In this document: positions 1-10,834 of the stretch, one piece after another
Numbering within the stretch: the first letter of the stretch is position 1
Layout: the number at the start of each line of letters is the position of its first letter
From: CAVQCJ01 sp963849365
GTDB lineage: Bacteria > Actinomycetota > Actinomycetes > Prado026
Assembly (NCBI GenBank): GCA_963849365.1
Contig: CAWKHA010000001.1
Location: 558,001-622,000, forward strand
Reading direction: 5' to 3'
DNA: 64,000 nucleotides
Program-made: the position numbers and the translations under genes
Notes under the pieces: model-generated
Told to the model about the DNA's origin: nothing
Database searches by the model: none
What the model saw: only the letters and a program-made list of their open reading frames with translations

Positions 1-326
1 GCCTGCGCGCCGGGGATCAGGAACCATGGTGCCGTCAGGACGACGACCACGAGGTCGAACTTGCCCAGCCGGGTCCCCAGGTAGCTCACGAGCCGCTGCC
101 GATGGACGAGGAAGTCCACGAGGAAGACGAGCCAGGAGACGATGCCGACGGCCACGGAGACCCAATGGCCCTGCTGCGGGACGAGGATCAGCGGCAGGAC
201 GGCCGACAGGATGATCGGCACCCGCATGCGGCTCTCATAGCGCGTGAGGGCGGCCGCATCCCGCGGGGTCCTGGGTCTGCCTGGCGCCGGGGACTCACCC
301 GGCGCCACCCGTGCTGCCTCGGACAC
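1..326 (-). CDS. Ion channel family protein, N-terminal part (runs off the window)
   Basis: A minus-strand frame is open from a GTG at 326 to the window edge, about 108 codons. After a short polar leader (residues ~1-38) it carries RYESRMRVPIILSAVLPLI, then further hydrophobic stretches (VSVAVGIVSWLVFLVDFLV and FDLVVVVLTAPWFLIPGA). This arrangement of a short basic N-terminus and closely spaced helices, the second ending in an acidic residue, is that of the voltage-sensor-like half of actinobacterial potassium/ion-transport channels. The pore loop and any RCK domain would lie outside the window. The GTG start is not backed by a clear ribosome binding site; a later ATG (RMRVP) would shorten it by about 35 residues. 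The family call is by recalled resemblance. Confidence 0.62.
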   Translation of the reverse strand, partial: MSEAARVAPGESPAPGRPRTPRDAAALTRYESRMRVPIILSAVLPLILVPQQGHWVSVAVGIVSWLVFLVDFLVHRQRLVSYLGTRLGKFDLVVVVLTAPWFLIPGAQ

Positions 327-657
327 GGGGCCATCTTCGCGCCACTGGCGCGGCATTCCCGGCATCTGCCGTCGCGCCGCGCCGCATGTCGGCTCGTGGG
401 TTCGCATCGGTGCGCGCCCTACGTGTACGGGCGGCGGCAGGTGCACACCGAGCCCATGGGCGCTGGTGGGTGCGGGGCGCTGGTGGGTGCGGGGCGCCGC
501 TGGCTGCCGTACGAGCGACATGTCCGGAAGTGGACAGGAAGCCGTTGTGGATAGAGGGTTCTCGGCAACGCCAGGTCGAGCCTGCCACTGTTCTGCCGCC
601 TCGGCACCACCCGATCCCGGCGGGATGCTTCCGTCGCGCCGATGACAGGATGTCCGC
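327..657. other. Intergenic region between divergent genes
   Basis: About 330 bases between the divergent ion-channel gene and the acetyltransferase. The frames here overlap one another and lack recognisable domains or good ribosome binding sites, so I call no gene. It contains a perfect 17-bp tandem duplication (listed separately). No promoter could be assigned with confidence. Confidence 0.5.
461..494. repeat. Tandem 17-bp duplication, G-rich
   Basis: Two perfect, adjacent copies of CGCTGGTGGGTGCGGGG (461-477 and 478-494). The four G-runs on the plus strand (468-470, 474-477, 485-487, 491-494) are separated by 3, 7 and 3 nt, which fits the usual G-quadruplex pattern. Confidence 0.8.
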
Positions 658-1173
658 GTGCGAGCGGCTCTCCTGGACCCCGACCAGAGCCTGAGCGCGG
701 TCGACGGGCTGGCCGATGTGCTGATCGACTGCGTCGAGGGAGGAGCCAGTGTCGGGTTCCTGGCTCCGCTGTCACGGGCGGAGGCCACCGACTGGTGGTC
801 CGGGTCGGTCCGGGCGGCCGGGACGCTGACCTGGGTCGCCCGCGACGACCGAGGATCGATCGCCGGCTGCGTCCAGCTCCTGCCTGCGCCGTTGCCCAAC
901 AGCCGGCACCGGGCCACGGTCGCGAAGCTGCTGGTGCACCGAAAGGCGCGTGGGCTCGGACTCGCCGGCGAGCTGATGTCCGCGCTGGAGACCGAAGCCC
1001 TGCGGCTGGCCCGCACTCTTCTGCTGCTCGACACCGAGACAGGCAGCCCTGCTCTGTCGTACTACCTGCGGCGGGGCTGGGTCCCGTTCGGCACCGTCGA
1101 GGACTACGCATTGAGCCCCGACGGCCGGCCCGGCGGCACGACGTTCATGCTCAAGCGCCTGATCCAGCACTGA
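658..1173 (+). CDS. GNAT-family N-acetyltransferase
   Basis: 171 residues. It should transfer an acetyl group from acetyl-CoA to an unknown amine. The acetyl-CoA loop of motif A is visible as VHRKARGLGLAGELM (around residues 92-106), preceded by the strand HRATVAKLLV and followed by LLLLDTETGSPALSYYLRRGW, the usual GNAT motif B with a Tyr. The GTG at 658 is favoured because an AGGA sits about 9 nt upstream. It is convergent with the amidase gene, 30 bp apart, with no clear terminator between. The substrate cannot be read from the sequence; antibiotic or small-metabolite acetylation are both possible. Confidence 0.85.
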   Translation: MRAALLDPDQSLSAVDGLADVLIDCVEGGASVGFLAPLSRAEATDWWSGSVRAAGTLTWVARDDRGSIAGCVQLLPAPLPNSRHRATVAKLLVHRKARGLGLAGELMSALETEALRLARTLLLLDTETGSPALSYYLRRGWVPFGTVEDYALSPDGRPGGTTFMLKRLIQH

Positions 1174-1203
1174 CCCACCCGGCGAGGCGCGCCGCGACCG
1201 CTG

Positions 1204-2631
1204 CTACTGCGGCGTCGGTCGCGTCGGCCAGGGCGCGGCCTCTTCCAGCCCGTACGCGAGCGACAGCAGCCGGCGGTCGTGGCCGAAGGGTGCCGCGAGC
1301 TGGACACCCACGGGCAGGCCGGTGGAGGTCCGCCCCAGTGGCAGGGACAGACCAGGCGATCCGGAGACGTTCTGCAGCGGGGTGAACGAGGCGAACCTCA
1401 GCAGCCGTACGAGGTGGGTACGGAAGTCGACGTCGGGGCCGAGGTAGCCGATGCGCGGCGGCCGGTGTCCGAGCACCGGGGAGACGATGAGGTCGTACCG
1501 CTCGAAGGCGGACTCGTGCTCCTGCGCGAGCCTGCGGAGCCGGCGCAGCGAACCGGGCAGCCGCTCGGCCTGCCGGGCGAAGAGCCCGCTGAGGCCCTTG
1601 GTGAACTCCTCGGTGCGCGACCCGTCGAACTCGCTGCCGAACAACAGCCCGCCGGCGTTCTTCAGCGAGAAGGCCAGGAAGGCCCAGTAGCGCAGGAAGT
1701 CCGGCCCGAACTGGTCGTCGACCGGTGGCGTGGTCTCCGCCACGTGATGTCCGAGCTCCTCGCACAGCTGTCCGGCTCTGCGCACGGCGGCCACCGTGTC
1801 GGCTTCGACCGGGAGCCCGCGGATCCCGGCGAGCACGAGACCGATGCGCAGCCGCCCGGGGTCGGCTCGCTCGACGAGCCCCAGCTCGGGAAGCGCTGGG
1901 TTCCGGTAGAGCCGTTCGGCCGCGGCGTAGTACCGCGCGGTGTCCCGGACCGAACGGGTGAGCACGCCCTGCACGGCGATCTGGACCGGGAGCCGGGCCA
2001 GCTCCGGCCGGTCGACGAGCCGGCCGCGACTGGGCTTGAGCCCCACGAGCCCGCAGCAGGCCGCCGGGATCCGGATCGAGCCGCCGCCGTCGTTCGCATG
2101 CGCCATCGGCACCGCACCCGCGGCCACCAGCGCCGCGGAGCCGCCGCTGGAGCCACCCGCGGAACGGCCGGTGTCCCAGGGGTTGCGGGTCGCGCCGAAC
2201 CGGACGGACTCCGTGCTCGCCGTCAGGCCGAACTCCGGCAGCGTCGTCTTCGCGATCGGCACGACACCCAGCTGCAGGTACTGCGCCACCCAGGGCGAGC
2301 TGGCCGCGGCCGGACGATCTCCCACCGCCGACGACCCCTGCGTCGTGAGGTAGCCGGTGAGCTCCTCGTTGTCCTTGAGGAGGGTCGGGATCCCGGCGAA
2401 AGGCGCGTCGTCGGGAACCGCGACCTCGGTGGCGAGCGGCTCCTCGACCCAGGCCGTCACCGCGTTGAGCTGCTCGTTCGCCAGCCGGGTACGGGCGACG
2501 GCCGCGGCGCGGAGCTCGGCCGGCGAGACGTCGCGGCGCGCCAGCCTGCCCAGCAGCGCGGTCAGGTCGTCGGTACCGAGGGCGTCGTCGCCCGCGGTGT
2601 CGACCGTCGTCGTCGTCTGCTCGGTCACCAC
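1204..2631 (-). CDS. Amidase-signature family hydrolase
   Basis: 475 residues, a usual length for amidase-signature enzymes, which hydrolyse carboxamides with a Ser-cisSer-Lys triad. The parts are visible: Lys86 in IPTLLKDNEE, the Gly/Ser-rich loop AGGSSGGSAALVAAGA (Ser161/162), and the nucleophile Ser185 in NDGGGSIRIPAACCGLVGL. The rest (LGLPTTT-type helical tail replaced by SLPLGRTSTGLPVGVQL) matches the family C-terminus. The substrate is not predictable; 6-aminohexanoate-dimer hydrolase-like and aryl-acylamidase-like members share these motifs. It follows the DUF2252 gene on the same strand after 18 bp and may be co-transcribed with it. Confidence 0.9.
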   Translation of the reverse strand: MVTEQTTTTVDTAGDDALGTDDLTALLGRLARRDVSPAELRAAAVARTRLANEQLNAVTAWVEEPLATEVAVPDDAPFAGIPTLLKDNEELTGYLTTQGSSAVGDRPAAASSPWVAQYLQLGVVPIAKTTLPEFGLTASTESVRFGATRNPWDTGRSAGGSSGGSAALVAAGAVPMAHANDGGGSIRIPAACCGLVGLKPSRGRLVDRPELARLPVQIAVQGVLTRSVRDTARYYAAAERLYRNPALPELGLVERADPGRLRIGLVLAGIRGLPVEADTVAAVRRAGQLCEELGHHVAETTPPVDDQFGPDFLRYWAFLAFSLKNAGGLLFGSEFDGSRTEEFTKGLSGLFARQAERLPGSLRRLRRLAQEHESAFERYDLIVSPVLGHRPPRIGYLGPDVDFRTHLVRLLRFASFTPLQNVSGSPGLSLPLGRTSTGLPVGVQLAAPFGHDRRLLSLAYGLEEAAPWPTRPTPQ

Positions 2632-2649
2632 GGCGGGCAGGCCCGAGCC

Positions 2650-4122
2650 CTAGACGCCGGTCACGGCGGTGACCCGGCCCGACTCGGCCGCCGCGGTCAG
2701 CGACGCGTGGTCGCGTTCGTTCTGTTCGCCGTAGGTCTCGGCGAAGTCGGCGACGGCGTGGTCGAAGCGGTTGCTGGCGCCCAGGTAGGCCGCGATGGCC
2801 ACCCGGTCGCCGGACCGGGCGTGCGCGCGGGCCAGGGTCTGGCCGCAGATCCGCGCGTAGAACTCCATCCCGTCCGGGACCATCTCCTCGACGACCACCG
2901 AGCCCTTTCCGTCGCGGAGCTGACGCAGGTAGAAGTCCCGGTGGACGCCGTCGGGCGCCAGCGCCCGCTCCCAGCCGAGGAAGATGTCGCTGCTCGCCTG
3001 CATGAGCCGCTGACCCGACACCACGCGCTCGCCCTGGTTCTTGAACCTGCGGGCCTTCACGTAGCCGGACAGGACCGAGGCCTGCGCCTCCTTGGCCTGC
3101 AGGAACAACGGGTCACCGCCGTCGAGGCCCTCGAAGAGCAGGATCCAGGCGCGGGTACCGACGCTGCCGACCCCGACGACCTTGCGCGCCACCTGGACCA
3201 GCTCGAACTGCTCGAGCAGGTGCCGGCGGTCCCACTGCAGGGTGCGGCGGTAGGACCTGACCAGGGCCCGCAGCCGCTCGTTGATGTCGGCGACCACCTC
3301 GTCCGGCCACAGCTCTTCGATCGGCACGATCAGCGGTGGCTGGCTCACGATCCGCGCCCGCCCGTCCACCTGGGTGGTGAGCTTGGCCAGGGCCTGCACG
3401 CTGTCCCGGGCACGCGCCTTGTCGAGGGCGGCCCGCACGCGCGTCTTGCGTGCGACATCGAGCTGCTCCCCCACCTGCTTCAGGACGTCCTCCATGTCCA
3501 TGTGCGTGTACCAGACCGCCAGGTTCCCCTGGCCGGCGAAGGCGCTCATCGCCAGCCGGTAGCCCGCGGCCGCCGCTCGCTCGATCTTGTGGCGCTGCTT
3601 GCGGGAGAAGCCGTTGTCGCGTCCGGCGACGGCAAGGCTCGCGGCCAGCCGCTTGACGTCCCACTCGAACGGCCCCGGGTGGGTCTCGTCGAAGTCGTTC
3701 ACGTCGAAGACCAGCCGCCGCTCCGGCGAGGCGTAGATCCCGAAGTTGCTCATGTGCGCGTCGCCGCACAGCTGCACCTGCAGCCCTGAGACCGGCGTCT
3801 TCGCCAGGTCGGCAGCCATGACCAGCGCCGCGCCCCGGTAGAAGCCGAACGGCGAGGCCATCATCCGTCCGTAGCGGATGGGGACCAGGTCGGGCACCCG
3901 CGAGGCGGCCTGGCTCTCCAGCAGGCCGACCGGGTCCGCCCGACCGTCCGTCCCGAACTCGGCATGGGCCTCGAGCGGCGTCCGGTCGCGGGCCGCCTTC
4001 CCGGCGGCCCGGCGGGCGTCGCGGTCCGGGTGCGTGATCTTCGGCGGGGCCTGGCCAGTGGCGGTGTCGACGGTCGGGTCCTCCCGCAGATCCAGGATCC
4101 CTGGTCCGGACGGCTCGGTCAT
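2650..4122 (-). CDS. DUF2252 family protein
   Basis: 490 residues from the ATG at 4122. The open frame extends to 4419, but GGAGG lies 8 nt before the ATG at 4122, the protein from there has the family length, and the longer form would overlap the sulfatase gene. DUF2252 features seen: PIRYGRMMASPFGFYRGAA near the N-terminus, LCGDAHMSNFGIY, FDVNDFDETHPGPFEWDVKRLA, and a C-terminal QTLARAHARSGD. The family is distantly kinase/phosphotransferase-like in fold and its function is unknown; the DAH and DVNDFDE segments resemble catalytic and metal-binding loops. It is divergent from the arylsulfatase with about 184 bp between start codons, so the two may share control, but no operator is visible. 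Confidence 0.85.
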   Translation of the reverse strand: MTEPSGPGILDLREDPTVDTATGQAPPKITHPDRDARRAAGKAARDRTPLEAHAEFGTDGRADPVGLLESQAASRVPDLVPIRYGRMMASPFGFYRGAALVMAADLAKTPVSGLQVQLCGDAHMSNFGIYASPERRLVFDVNDFDETHPGPFEWDVKRLAASLAVAGRDNGFSRKQRHKIERAAAAGYRLAMSAFAGQGNLAVWYTHMDMEDVLKQVGEQLDVARKTRVRAALDKARARDSVQALAKLTTQVDGRARIVSQPPLIVPIEELWPDEVVADINERLRALVRSYRRTLQWDRRHLLEQFELVQVARKVVGVGSVGTRAWILLFEGLDGGDPLFLQAKEAQASVLSGYVKARRFKNQGERVVSGQRLMQASSDIFLGWERALAPDGVHRDFYLRQLRDGKGSVVVEEMVPDGMEFYARICGQTLARAHARSGDRVAIAAYLGASNRFDHAVADFAETYGEQNERDHASLTAAAESGRVTAVTGV

Positions 4123-4306
4123 GGTGCTCGCCTCCAGCCGCGCGGGGCGAACGCGCAGGCGCCTTCTGGTGTACACCTCGTGCGCCAGGAGAGACAGGGG
4201 CCGAAAGACCTGGCTCAAACGCGGGCCGGACCGATAGAAAGGGCGACACGTCTCCCGGTCCCCGAGGCGCGACTTGCGCGCCCGACCTGAGCAGAGGGAG
4301 GACGCT

Positions 4307-6664
4307 GTGCCCAAGCCCTTCAGCGGTGTCGTCAATGTCGACATCCGTGACTCCGCGCCCGACTGGTCACCGTTCGAACCGCCGAAGGCGCCCGAGGGGG
4401 CCCCGAACGTCCTGTACATCGTCCTGGACGACGTCGGCTTCTCGGCGATGAGCTGCTACGGCGGACCGGTGGAGACGCCCAACATCGACCGGATCGTCGA
4501 CAAGGGCGTGCGCTACACGCAGTGGCACACGACCGCGCTGTGCTCGCCGACCCGGTCGTGCCTGCTGACCGGCCGGAACCACACCCGCAACTCGATGGCG
4601 TGCATCACCGAGGCCGCGATCGGGTTCCCGAACGCGAGCGGGTCGATCCCGCCGGAGAACGGGATGCTGGCCGAGATCCTGGCCGATCGGGGCTGGAACA
4701 CGTACATGGTGGGCAAGTGGCACCTGTGTCCGGAGGCCGAGGTCAACGTCGCCGCGACCCGGCGGAACTGGCCGGTCGGTCGGGGGTTCGAGCGGTTCTA
4801 CGGGTTCCTCGGCGCCGAGACGAACCAGTGGTACCCGGACCTGGTCCACGACAACCACCCGGTGGACCAGCCGAAGACCCCCGAGGAGGGCTACCACTTC
4901 ACCGAGGACATCACCGACAAGGCGCTCGAGTTCATCAAGGACGCCAAGGTGATCGCGCCGGACAAGCCGTTCTTCCTCTACTACGCGCCGGGTGCGGCGC
5001 ACGCTCCGCACCACGCACCGAGGGAGTGGATCGAGAAGTTCGCCGGCCGGTTCGACCTGGGGTACGAGGCGATCCGGGAGCAGATCCTGGCCCGGCAGAA
5101 GGACATGGGAATCGTCCCGAAGGACACCGACCTGCCGCCGCTGAACCCGATCGGGACGCCGCAGACCAGGACCGGGCCGGACGGCAAGCCGTTCCCGCTG
5201 CTGGACGTCACCCGCCCCTGGGCCAGCCTGTCCGGCGACGAGCAGCGGCTGTTCGCACGGATGGCCGAGGTGTACGCCGGGTTCCTGGCGCACGCCGACC
5301 ACCACATCGGCCGGCTGCTCGACTACCTCCAGGAATCCGAGCAGCTCGACAACACGCTGGTCATCGTGGTCTCGGACAACGGGGCCAGCGGGGAGGGCGG
5401 CCCGAACGGGTCGGTGAACGAGAACCTGTTCATGAACGGCATCCCCGACGACATGGCCGAGAACCTGGCCAAGATCGACGACCTGGGCGGGCCGAAGACG
5501 TACAACCACTACCCCAACGGGTGGGCGATGGCGTTCAACACCCCGTTCAAGATGTGGAAGCGGTACGAGTTCAACGGCGGCACATCCGACCCGTGCATCA
5601 TCTCCTGGCCCAAGGGGATGAAGGCCCGTGGTGAGATCCGCACCCAGTACCACCACGCGGTCGACCTGGTCCCGACCATCCTGGACGTCCTCGGCGTCGA
5701 GCCGCCGCAGGCGATCAAGGGGCACGTCCAGTCACGTTTCGACGGGGTGAGCATGCGCTCCAGCTTCGACAGCCCCGACGCACCCTCGACCCGGTCGACG
5801 CAGTTCTTCTCGATGCTCGGCTCGCGCGGGATCTGGCACGACGGCTGGAAGGCCGTGACCAACCACCCCACGGTCAGCGGCTGGAGCCACTTCGGCGACG
5901 ACGAGTGGGAGCTTTACCACACCGACGTCGACCGCTCGGAGTGCGAGAACCTGGCCGAGAAGGAGCCGGGCAGGCTCCGCGACCTGGTGAGCCTGTGGTA
6001 CGCCGAGGCCGGTGCGAACCAGGCGTTCCCCCTGGACGACCGCAGCCCGATCGAGATCGTCATGACACCGCGCCCCGTGATGTCGCCGGCTCGGAACCGG
6101 TACGTGTACTACCCCGGCGTCGCCGAGGTCCCCGAGTCGCAGGCGGTCAACATCCGCAACCGCTCCTACGTCATCGGCGCCCTCGTCGACCTCCCCGCTC
6201 CCGGCGCCCAGGGTGTGATCTTCGCGCACGGCGCCCGGTTCGGCGGCCACAGCCTCTACGTCAAGGACAACCGGCTGCACTACGTCTACAGCTTCGTCGG
6301 CAGCCTGGAGCAGAAGGTCCTCGCCACCGAGGACCTTCCCACCGGGGAGAACCTCATCCTCTCCGCGTCGTTCGACAAGGACGGCGAGGAGGCCCCTGGC
6401 GTCGCGACCGGGATCCTGTCGCTGTACCACGGCGACCACAAGGTCGGCGAGGGCCGGATCAAGACCCAGCCCGGCAAGTTCTCCATCGCCGGCGAAGGCC
6501 TGTGCGTGGGTCGCGACGGCGGCGAAGCCGTCACCGACGACTACCCCGGCACGATGCCGTGGGCGTTCACCGGCGGGACGATCAGACGTGTCGCCGTCGA
6601 CGTCAGCGGGGACCCGTACATCGACCTCGAGCGCGAGGCGGTCGCGATGATGTCGCGCGAGTAG
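4307..6664 (+). CDS. Arylsulfatase (type I, formylglycine-dependent)
   Basis: 785 residues from the GTG at 4307, chosen because GGGAGG sits 6 nt upstream; an earlier ATG at 4274 has no such site. It hydrolyses sulfate esters using a Cys matured to formylglycine: the CxPxR signature is CSPTRS (Cys79), followed by LLTGRNHTRN. The metal ligands are visible as VLDDVGF (Asp41/42) and the later VVSDNGASGEGG. The N-terminal ~560 residues form the sulfatase domain; the C-terminal ~200 form a beta-sandwich-like extension found in long actinobacterial arylsulfatases. There is no signal peptide, so it is probably cytoplasmic. No formylglycine-generating enzyme is encoded nearby and none is needed in cis. 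The substrate is unknown. Confidence 0.93.
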   Translation: MPKPFSGVVNVDIRDSAPDWSPFEPPKAPEGAPNVLYIVLDDVGFSAMSCYGGPVETPNIDRIVDKGVRYTQWHTTALCSPTRSCLLTGRNHTRNSMACITEAAIGFPNASGSIPPENGMLAEILADRGWNTYMVGKWHLCPEAEVNVAATRRNWPVGRGFERFYGFLGAETNQWYPDLVHDNHPVDQPKTPEEGYHFTEDITDKALEFIKDAKVIAPDKPFFLYYAPGAAHAPHHAPREWIEKFAGRFDLGYEAIREQILARQKDMGIVPKDTDLPPLNPIGTPQTRTGPDGKPFPLLDVTRPWASLSGDEQRLFARMAEVYAGFLAHADHHIGRLLDYLQESEQLDNTLVIVVSDNGASGEGGPNGSVNENLFMNGIPDDMAENLAKIDDLGGPKTYNHYPNGWAMAFNTPFKMWKRYEFNGGTSDPCIISWPKGMKARGEIRTQYHHAVDLVPTILDVLGVEPPQAIKGHVQSRFDGVSMRSSFDSPDAPSTRSTQFFSMLGSRGIWHDGWKAVTNHPTVSGWSHFGDDEWELYHTDVDRSECENLAEKEPGRLRDLVSLWYAEAGANQAFPLDDRSPIEIVMTPRPVMSPARNRYVYYPGVAEVPESQAVNIRNRSYVIGALVDLPAPGAQGVIFAHGARFGGHSLYVKDNRLHYVYSFVGSLEQKVLATEDLPTGENLILSASFDKDGEEAPGVATGILSLYHGDHKVGEGRIKTQPGKFSIAGEGLCVGRDGGEAVTDDYPGTMPWAFTGGTIRRVAVDVSGDPYIDLEREAVAMMSRE

Positions 6665-6774
6665 CGACGACGCCGTCCGCACCGTGCCCGGCACCACGGG
6701 GCCGGACCGCATCGGCGGCTGGATCGTCGGCGCGCCCTACGCGCACGCGTCCGCCCTCGGACCGTCGAGCACGC

Positions 6775-6780
6775 CACACT
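6775..6780 (+). promoter_or_regulatory. Possible -10 element of a near-leaderless transcript
   Basis: CACACT ends 7 nt before the GTG at 6788. It fits the loose actinobacterial -10 pattern nAnnnT at the spacing seen for leaderless mRNAs. No -35 stands out. Confidence 0.35.
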
Positions 6781-6787
6781 GAGGGCC

Positions 6788-8221
6788 GTGACGGGCAGGC
6801 GGTTCCCTGGGCGGCTCGCGACCCCGTGGCGCCGGTACCCCTCCGCGGCGGAGCTCGAGGCCCGCACCCCGCCCGACCGCGACCGCGTGGTCGACCTGGT
6901 CCGCGGCGGCTCGCTCCTGGTCGTGGTCTTCGGCCACTCGTTCATGGCCCTAGTCGTGTTCACCGGGACCGTCGTCACGCTCTCCAACACCCTCGAACAG
7001 ACGCCCTTCCTGCAGCCGGTCACCTGGGTCCTGCAGATCATGCCGCTGTTCTTCGCCGCGGGCGCCTGGGCCAACGCTCTGTCGTACCGCCACGCGACGT
7101 CGTACCCGGTCTGGCTCTCGGCACGGGTGCGGCGCCTGCTGCGGCCGGTGATCCCGTACATCGGCTTCTGGATCCTCGCCTCCCCGCTGCTCCTCGCCTG
7201 GAACCACGACATCACCCTGCCGCTGCTGCGGATCTCCACCCAGCTGCTCTGGTTCCTGGGTGCCTACCTCCTGGTCACCGCCCTGACCCCGCTCCTGGTC
7301 CGCTTCTCCGCGCACCCGGTGCTGGCCAGCCTCGGCTGGCTGGCGACGGCAACTGCGGTGGACGTCAGCAACCTGCTCGGCGCACCGCCCGCGCTGCGCC
7401 TGCTGAACTTCGTCCTCGTCTGGGCGCTGGCCGGCCAGACCGGGCTGTGGGTGTTCTCGCCGAACCGGCGGCCGGCGCGCAGGATCGCCGTCCTCGTCGC
7501 GCTCGCGGGCCTGACGGCGAACGCGCTGCTCGTCCGGTTCGGTCCTTGGCCGGTCTCGCTCGTCGGCCTGCCCGGCGAGCGGATCTCGAACATGGCGCCG
7601 CCGTCCACCGTCATGGCTCTGCACGCCGTGACCCTGGCGGCGCTCGTCGTCCTCGCGTACGGGCCGCTGGCGCGGCTGGCCGGCCGGGGCCGCGTCTGGC
7701 GGGCGACCGCCGTGGTCAACGCCGCGGCGATGAGCATCTATCTGTGGCACCTGGTGGCGCTGATCCTCGCGCTGCTCACGCTGCGCGTCTTCTCCCTGGA
7801 CCTGGTCGGCTACTCGACGGCGGGCTGGGTGGTCCCGCGGCTGCTCTTCTGGGCGATCTTCTTCACCTACACCTGCGGCCTCGTCTGGCTGGTACGTCCG
7901 TTCGAGCACCTGTCCCTGCCCTGGTGGGACGACACACCGCTGCACTCGCCGACCAGCTGGCTGCCCTACCGGGCGCGGGCCACCGTCTCGGTGATCGGCG
8001 CGATAACCGTCGCGGTCGCGTTGCTCGCCCTGTCGGTGACCGGGCTGATCGGCTTCCCGTTCAACTCCTCGACCAGCTACGCCGGCTTCAGCTTCACCCC
8101 GGGGCTGGCCATCGCAGTCGCGCTGCTGGGGATGGTCCTCGTGCGGGTGGCCGCGGTCGGAGACATCCGGCCCGGCCCGTCGATCTCCGCGCGTGGCGCC
8201 GAACGCGCGCCGACCGGGTAG
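6788..8221 (+). CDS. Membrane acyltransferase (acyltransferase-3 family)
   Basis: 477 residues with about ten hydrophobic helices spread over the length. The N-terminal segment DRDRVVDLVRGGSLLVVVFGHSFMA is the family hallmark: a charged entry into the first helix with an invariant His near its end, thought to serve the acyl transfer. Such proteins O-acylate sugars or lipids at the membrane. The C-terminal ~40 residues are polar and probably cytoplasmic. It lies 123 bp behind the sulfatase on the same strand and may be transcribed separately. The donor and acceptor are not predictable. Confidence 0.82.
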   Translation: MTGRRFPGRLATPWRRYPSAAELEARTPPDRDRVVDLVRGGSLLVVVFGHSFMALVVFTGTVVTLSNTLEQTPFLQPVTWVLQIMPLFFAAGAWANALSYRHATSYPVWLSARVRRLLRPVIPYIGFWILASPLLLAWNHDITLPLLRISTQLLWFLGAYLLVTALTPLLVRFSAHPVLASLGWLATATAVDVSNLLGAPPALRLLNFVLVWALAGQTGLWVFSPNRRPARRIAVLVALAGLTANALLVRFGPWPVSLVGLPGERISNMAPPSTVMALHAVTLAALVVLAYGPLARLAGRGRVWRATAVVNAAAMSIYLWHLVALILALLTLRVFSLDLVGYSTAGWVVPRLLFWAIFFTYTCGLVWLVRPFEHLSLPWWDDTPLHSPTSWLPYRARATVSVIGAITVAVALLALSVTGLIGFPFNSSTSYAGFSFTPGLAIAVALLGMVLVRVAAVGDIRPGPSISARGAERAPTG

Positions 8222-8340
8222 CGAACGCCGCCACCACCGCTGTGGGACGAAGTTCCCTACCGCCGTCCTGGCCGGCGGGGTCAGGCTGGTAGCTACGGCG
8301 GAGCCTGGCGGTTGCTCGGCTCCCTCCGGGTGGAGGAGTT

Positions 8341-10197
<1,857 letters not shown>

Positions 10198-10328
10198 GTG
10201 TGCGCGAGCTCGGTCGCGGCCGCGCGAGGGACGTTGTCCTCTGTCGGCGAAGTGCGTGGGCTGGTGCGATGAGAAGGACCAGACCGGCAGCGAGAGCGCC
10301 GGATCGCACCCAACCCTAGGAGGGCGTC

Positions 10329-10730
10329 ATGGCCGCCCAGACCGCCGTCAAGAGACCGAAGGCCACGGCTGCGCACGCGCGCGGGCCGGCCAAGAAGGGC
10401 ACGGCCAAGAGGAGCACGGCGAAGAAGACCACGGTCAAGAAGATCACGATCACCCAGGAGAGGGTCGAGCGGGCCGCGGAGTTCTCCGACGAGGTGATCA
10501 AGTCGATCGAGGCCGCGCAGCGGGCAGCGATCGAGGCTGTGCGCAAGTTCGTCGACACTGTCGACGAGGCGCTCCCGGCGATCGGTGACCGGCCCTCGCG
10601 GCGCGAGGCCGTCATCGACGCAGCACTGGACATGGCCGACAAGCTCGTCACGACGCAGTACAACTTCCTGCACAACGTCGTGCGCAACGCCGACCGCTCG
10701 CTGACCAAGCCGAGGACTGCGAAGCGGTAG
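10329..10730 (+). CDS. Small Lys/Ala-rich protein of unknown function
   Basis: 133 residues with a strong ribosome binding site (AGGAGGG, 5 nt before ATG). Residues 1-40 are rich in Lys, Ala, Thr and Arg, with (T/A)KK-type repeats like the tails of actinobacterial histone-like proteins. Residues 40-125 look alpha-helical with regular hydrophobic spacing (AAEFSDEVIKSIEAAQRAAI, ALDMADKLVTTQYNFLHNVV). I do not recognise a family. The basic tail suggests binding to nucleic acid or another polyanion; the helical part could oligomerise or associate with lipid or storage granules. It is followed by a hairpin terminator region shared with the convergent ornithine carbamoyltransferase gene. Confidence 0.8.
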   Translation: MAAQTAVKRPKATAAHARGPAKKGTAKRSTAKKTTVKKITITQERVERAAEFSDEVIKSIEAAQRAAIEAVRKFVDTVDEALPAIGDRPSRREAVIDAALDMADKLVTTQYNFLHNVVRNADRSLTKPRTAKR

Positions 10731-10773
10731 CCGGTCCCCGGTACCGGCTGCCGGGCGAGGTCAGCCGGCTGGG

Positions 10774-10794
10774 TCGAGGGCCGCGGGCCCTCGA
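10774..10794. terminator. Hairpin between convergent genes
   Basis: Perfect 9-bp stem TCGAGGGCC / GGCCCTCGA with a GCG loop, 44 bp past the small basic protein gene. There is no T-run, as usual in GC-rich actinobacteria. It could stop transcription from both sides. Confidence 0.6.
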
Positions 10795-10804
10795 TCCACC
10801 GTGT

Positions 10805-10828
10805 CCGGCCGGGACGTACGTCGGCCGG
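10805..10828. terminator. Second hairpin between convergent genes
   Basis: Seven-bp stem CCGGCCG / CGGCCGG around a 10-nt loop containing the palindrome ACGTACGT. It starts 10 bp after the previous hairpin and 7 bp before the end of the carbamoyltransferase gene. Confidence 0.5.
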
Positions 10829-10834
10829 TCCGGG

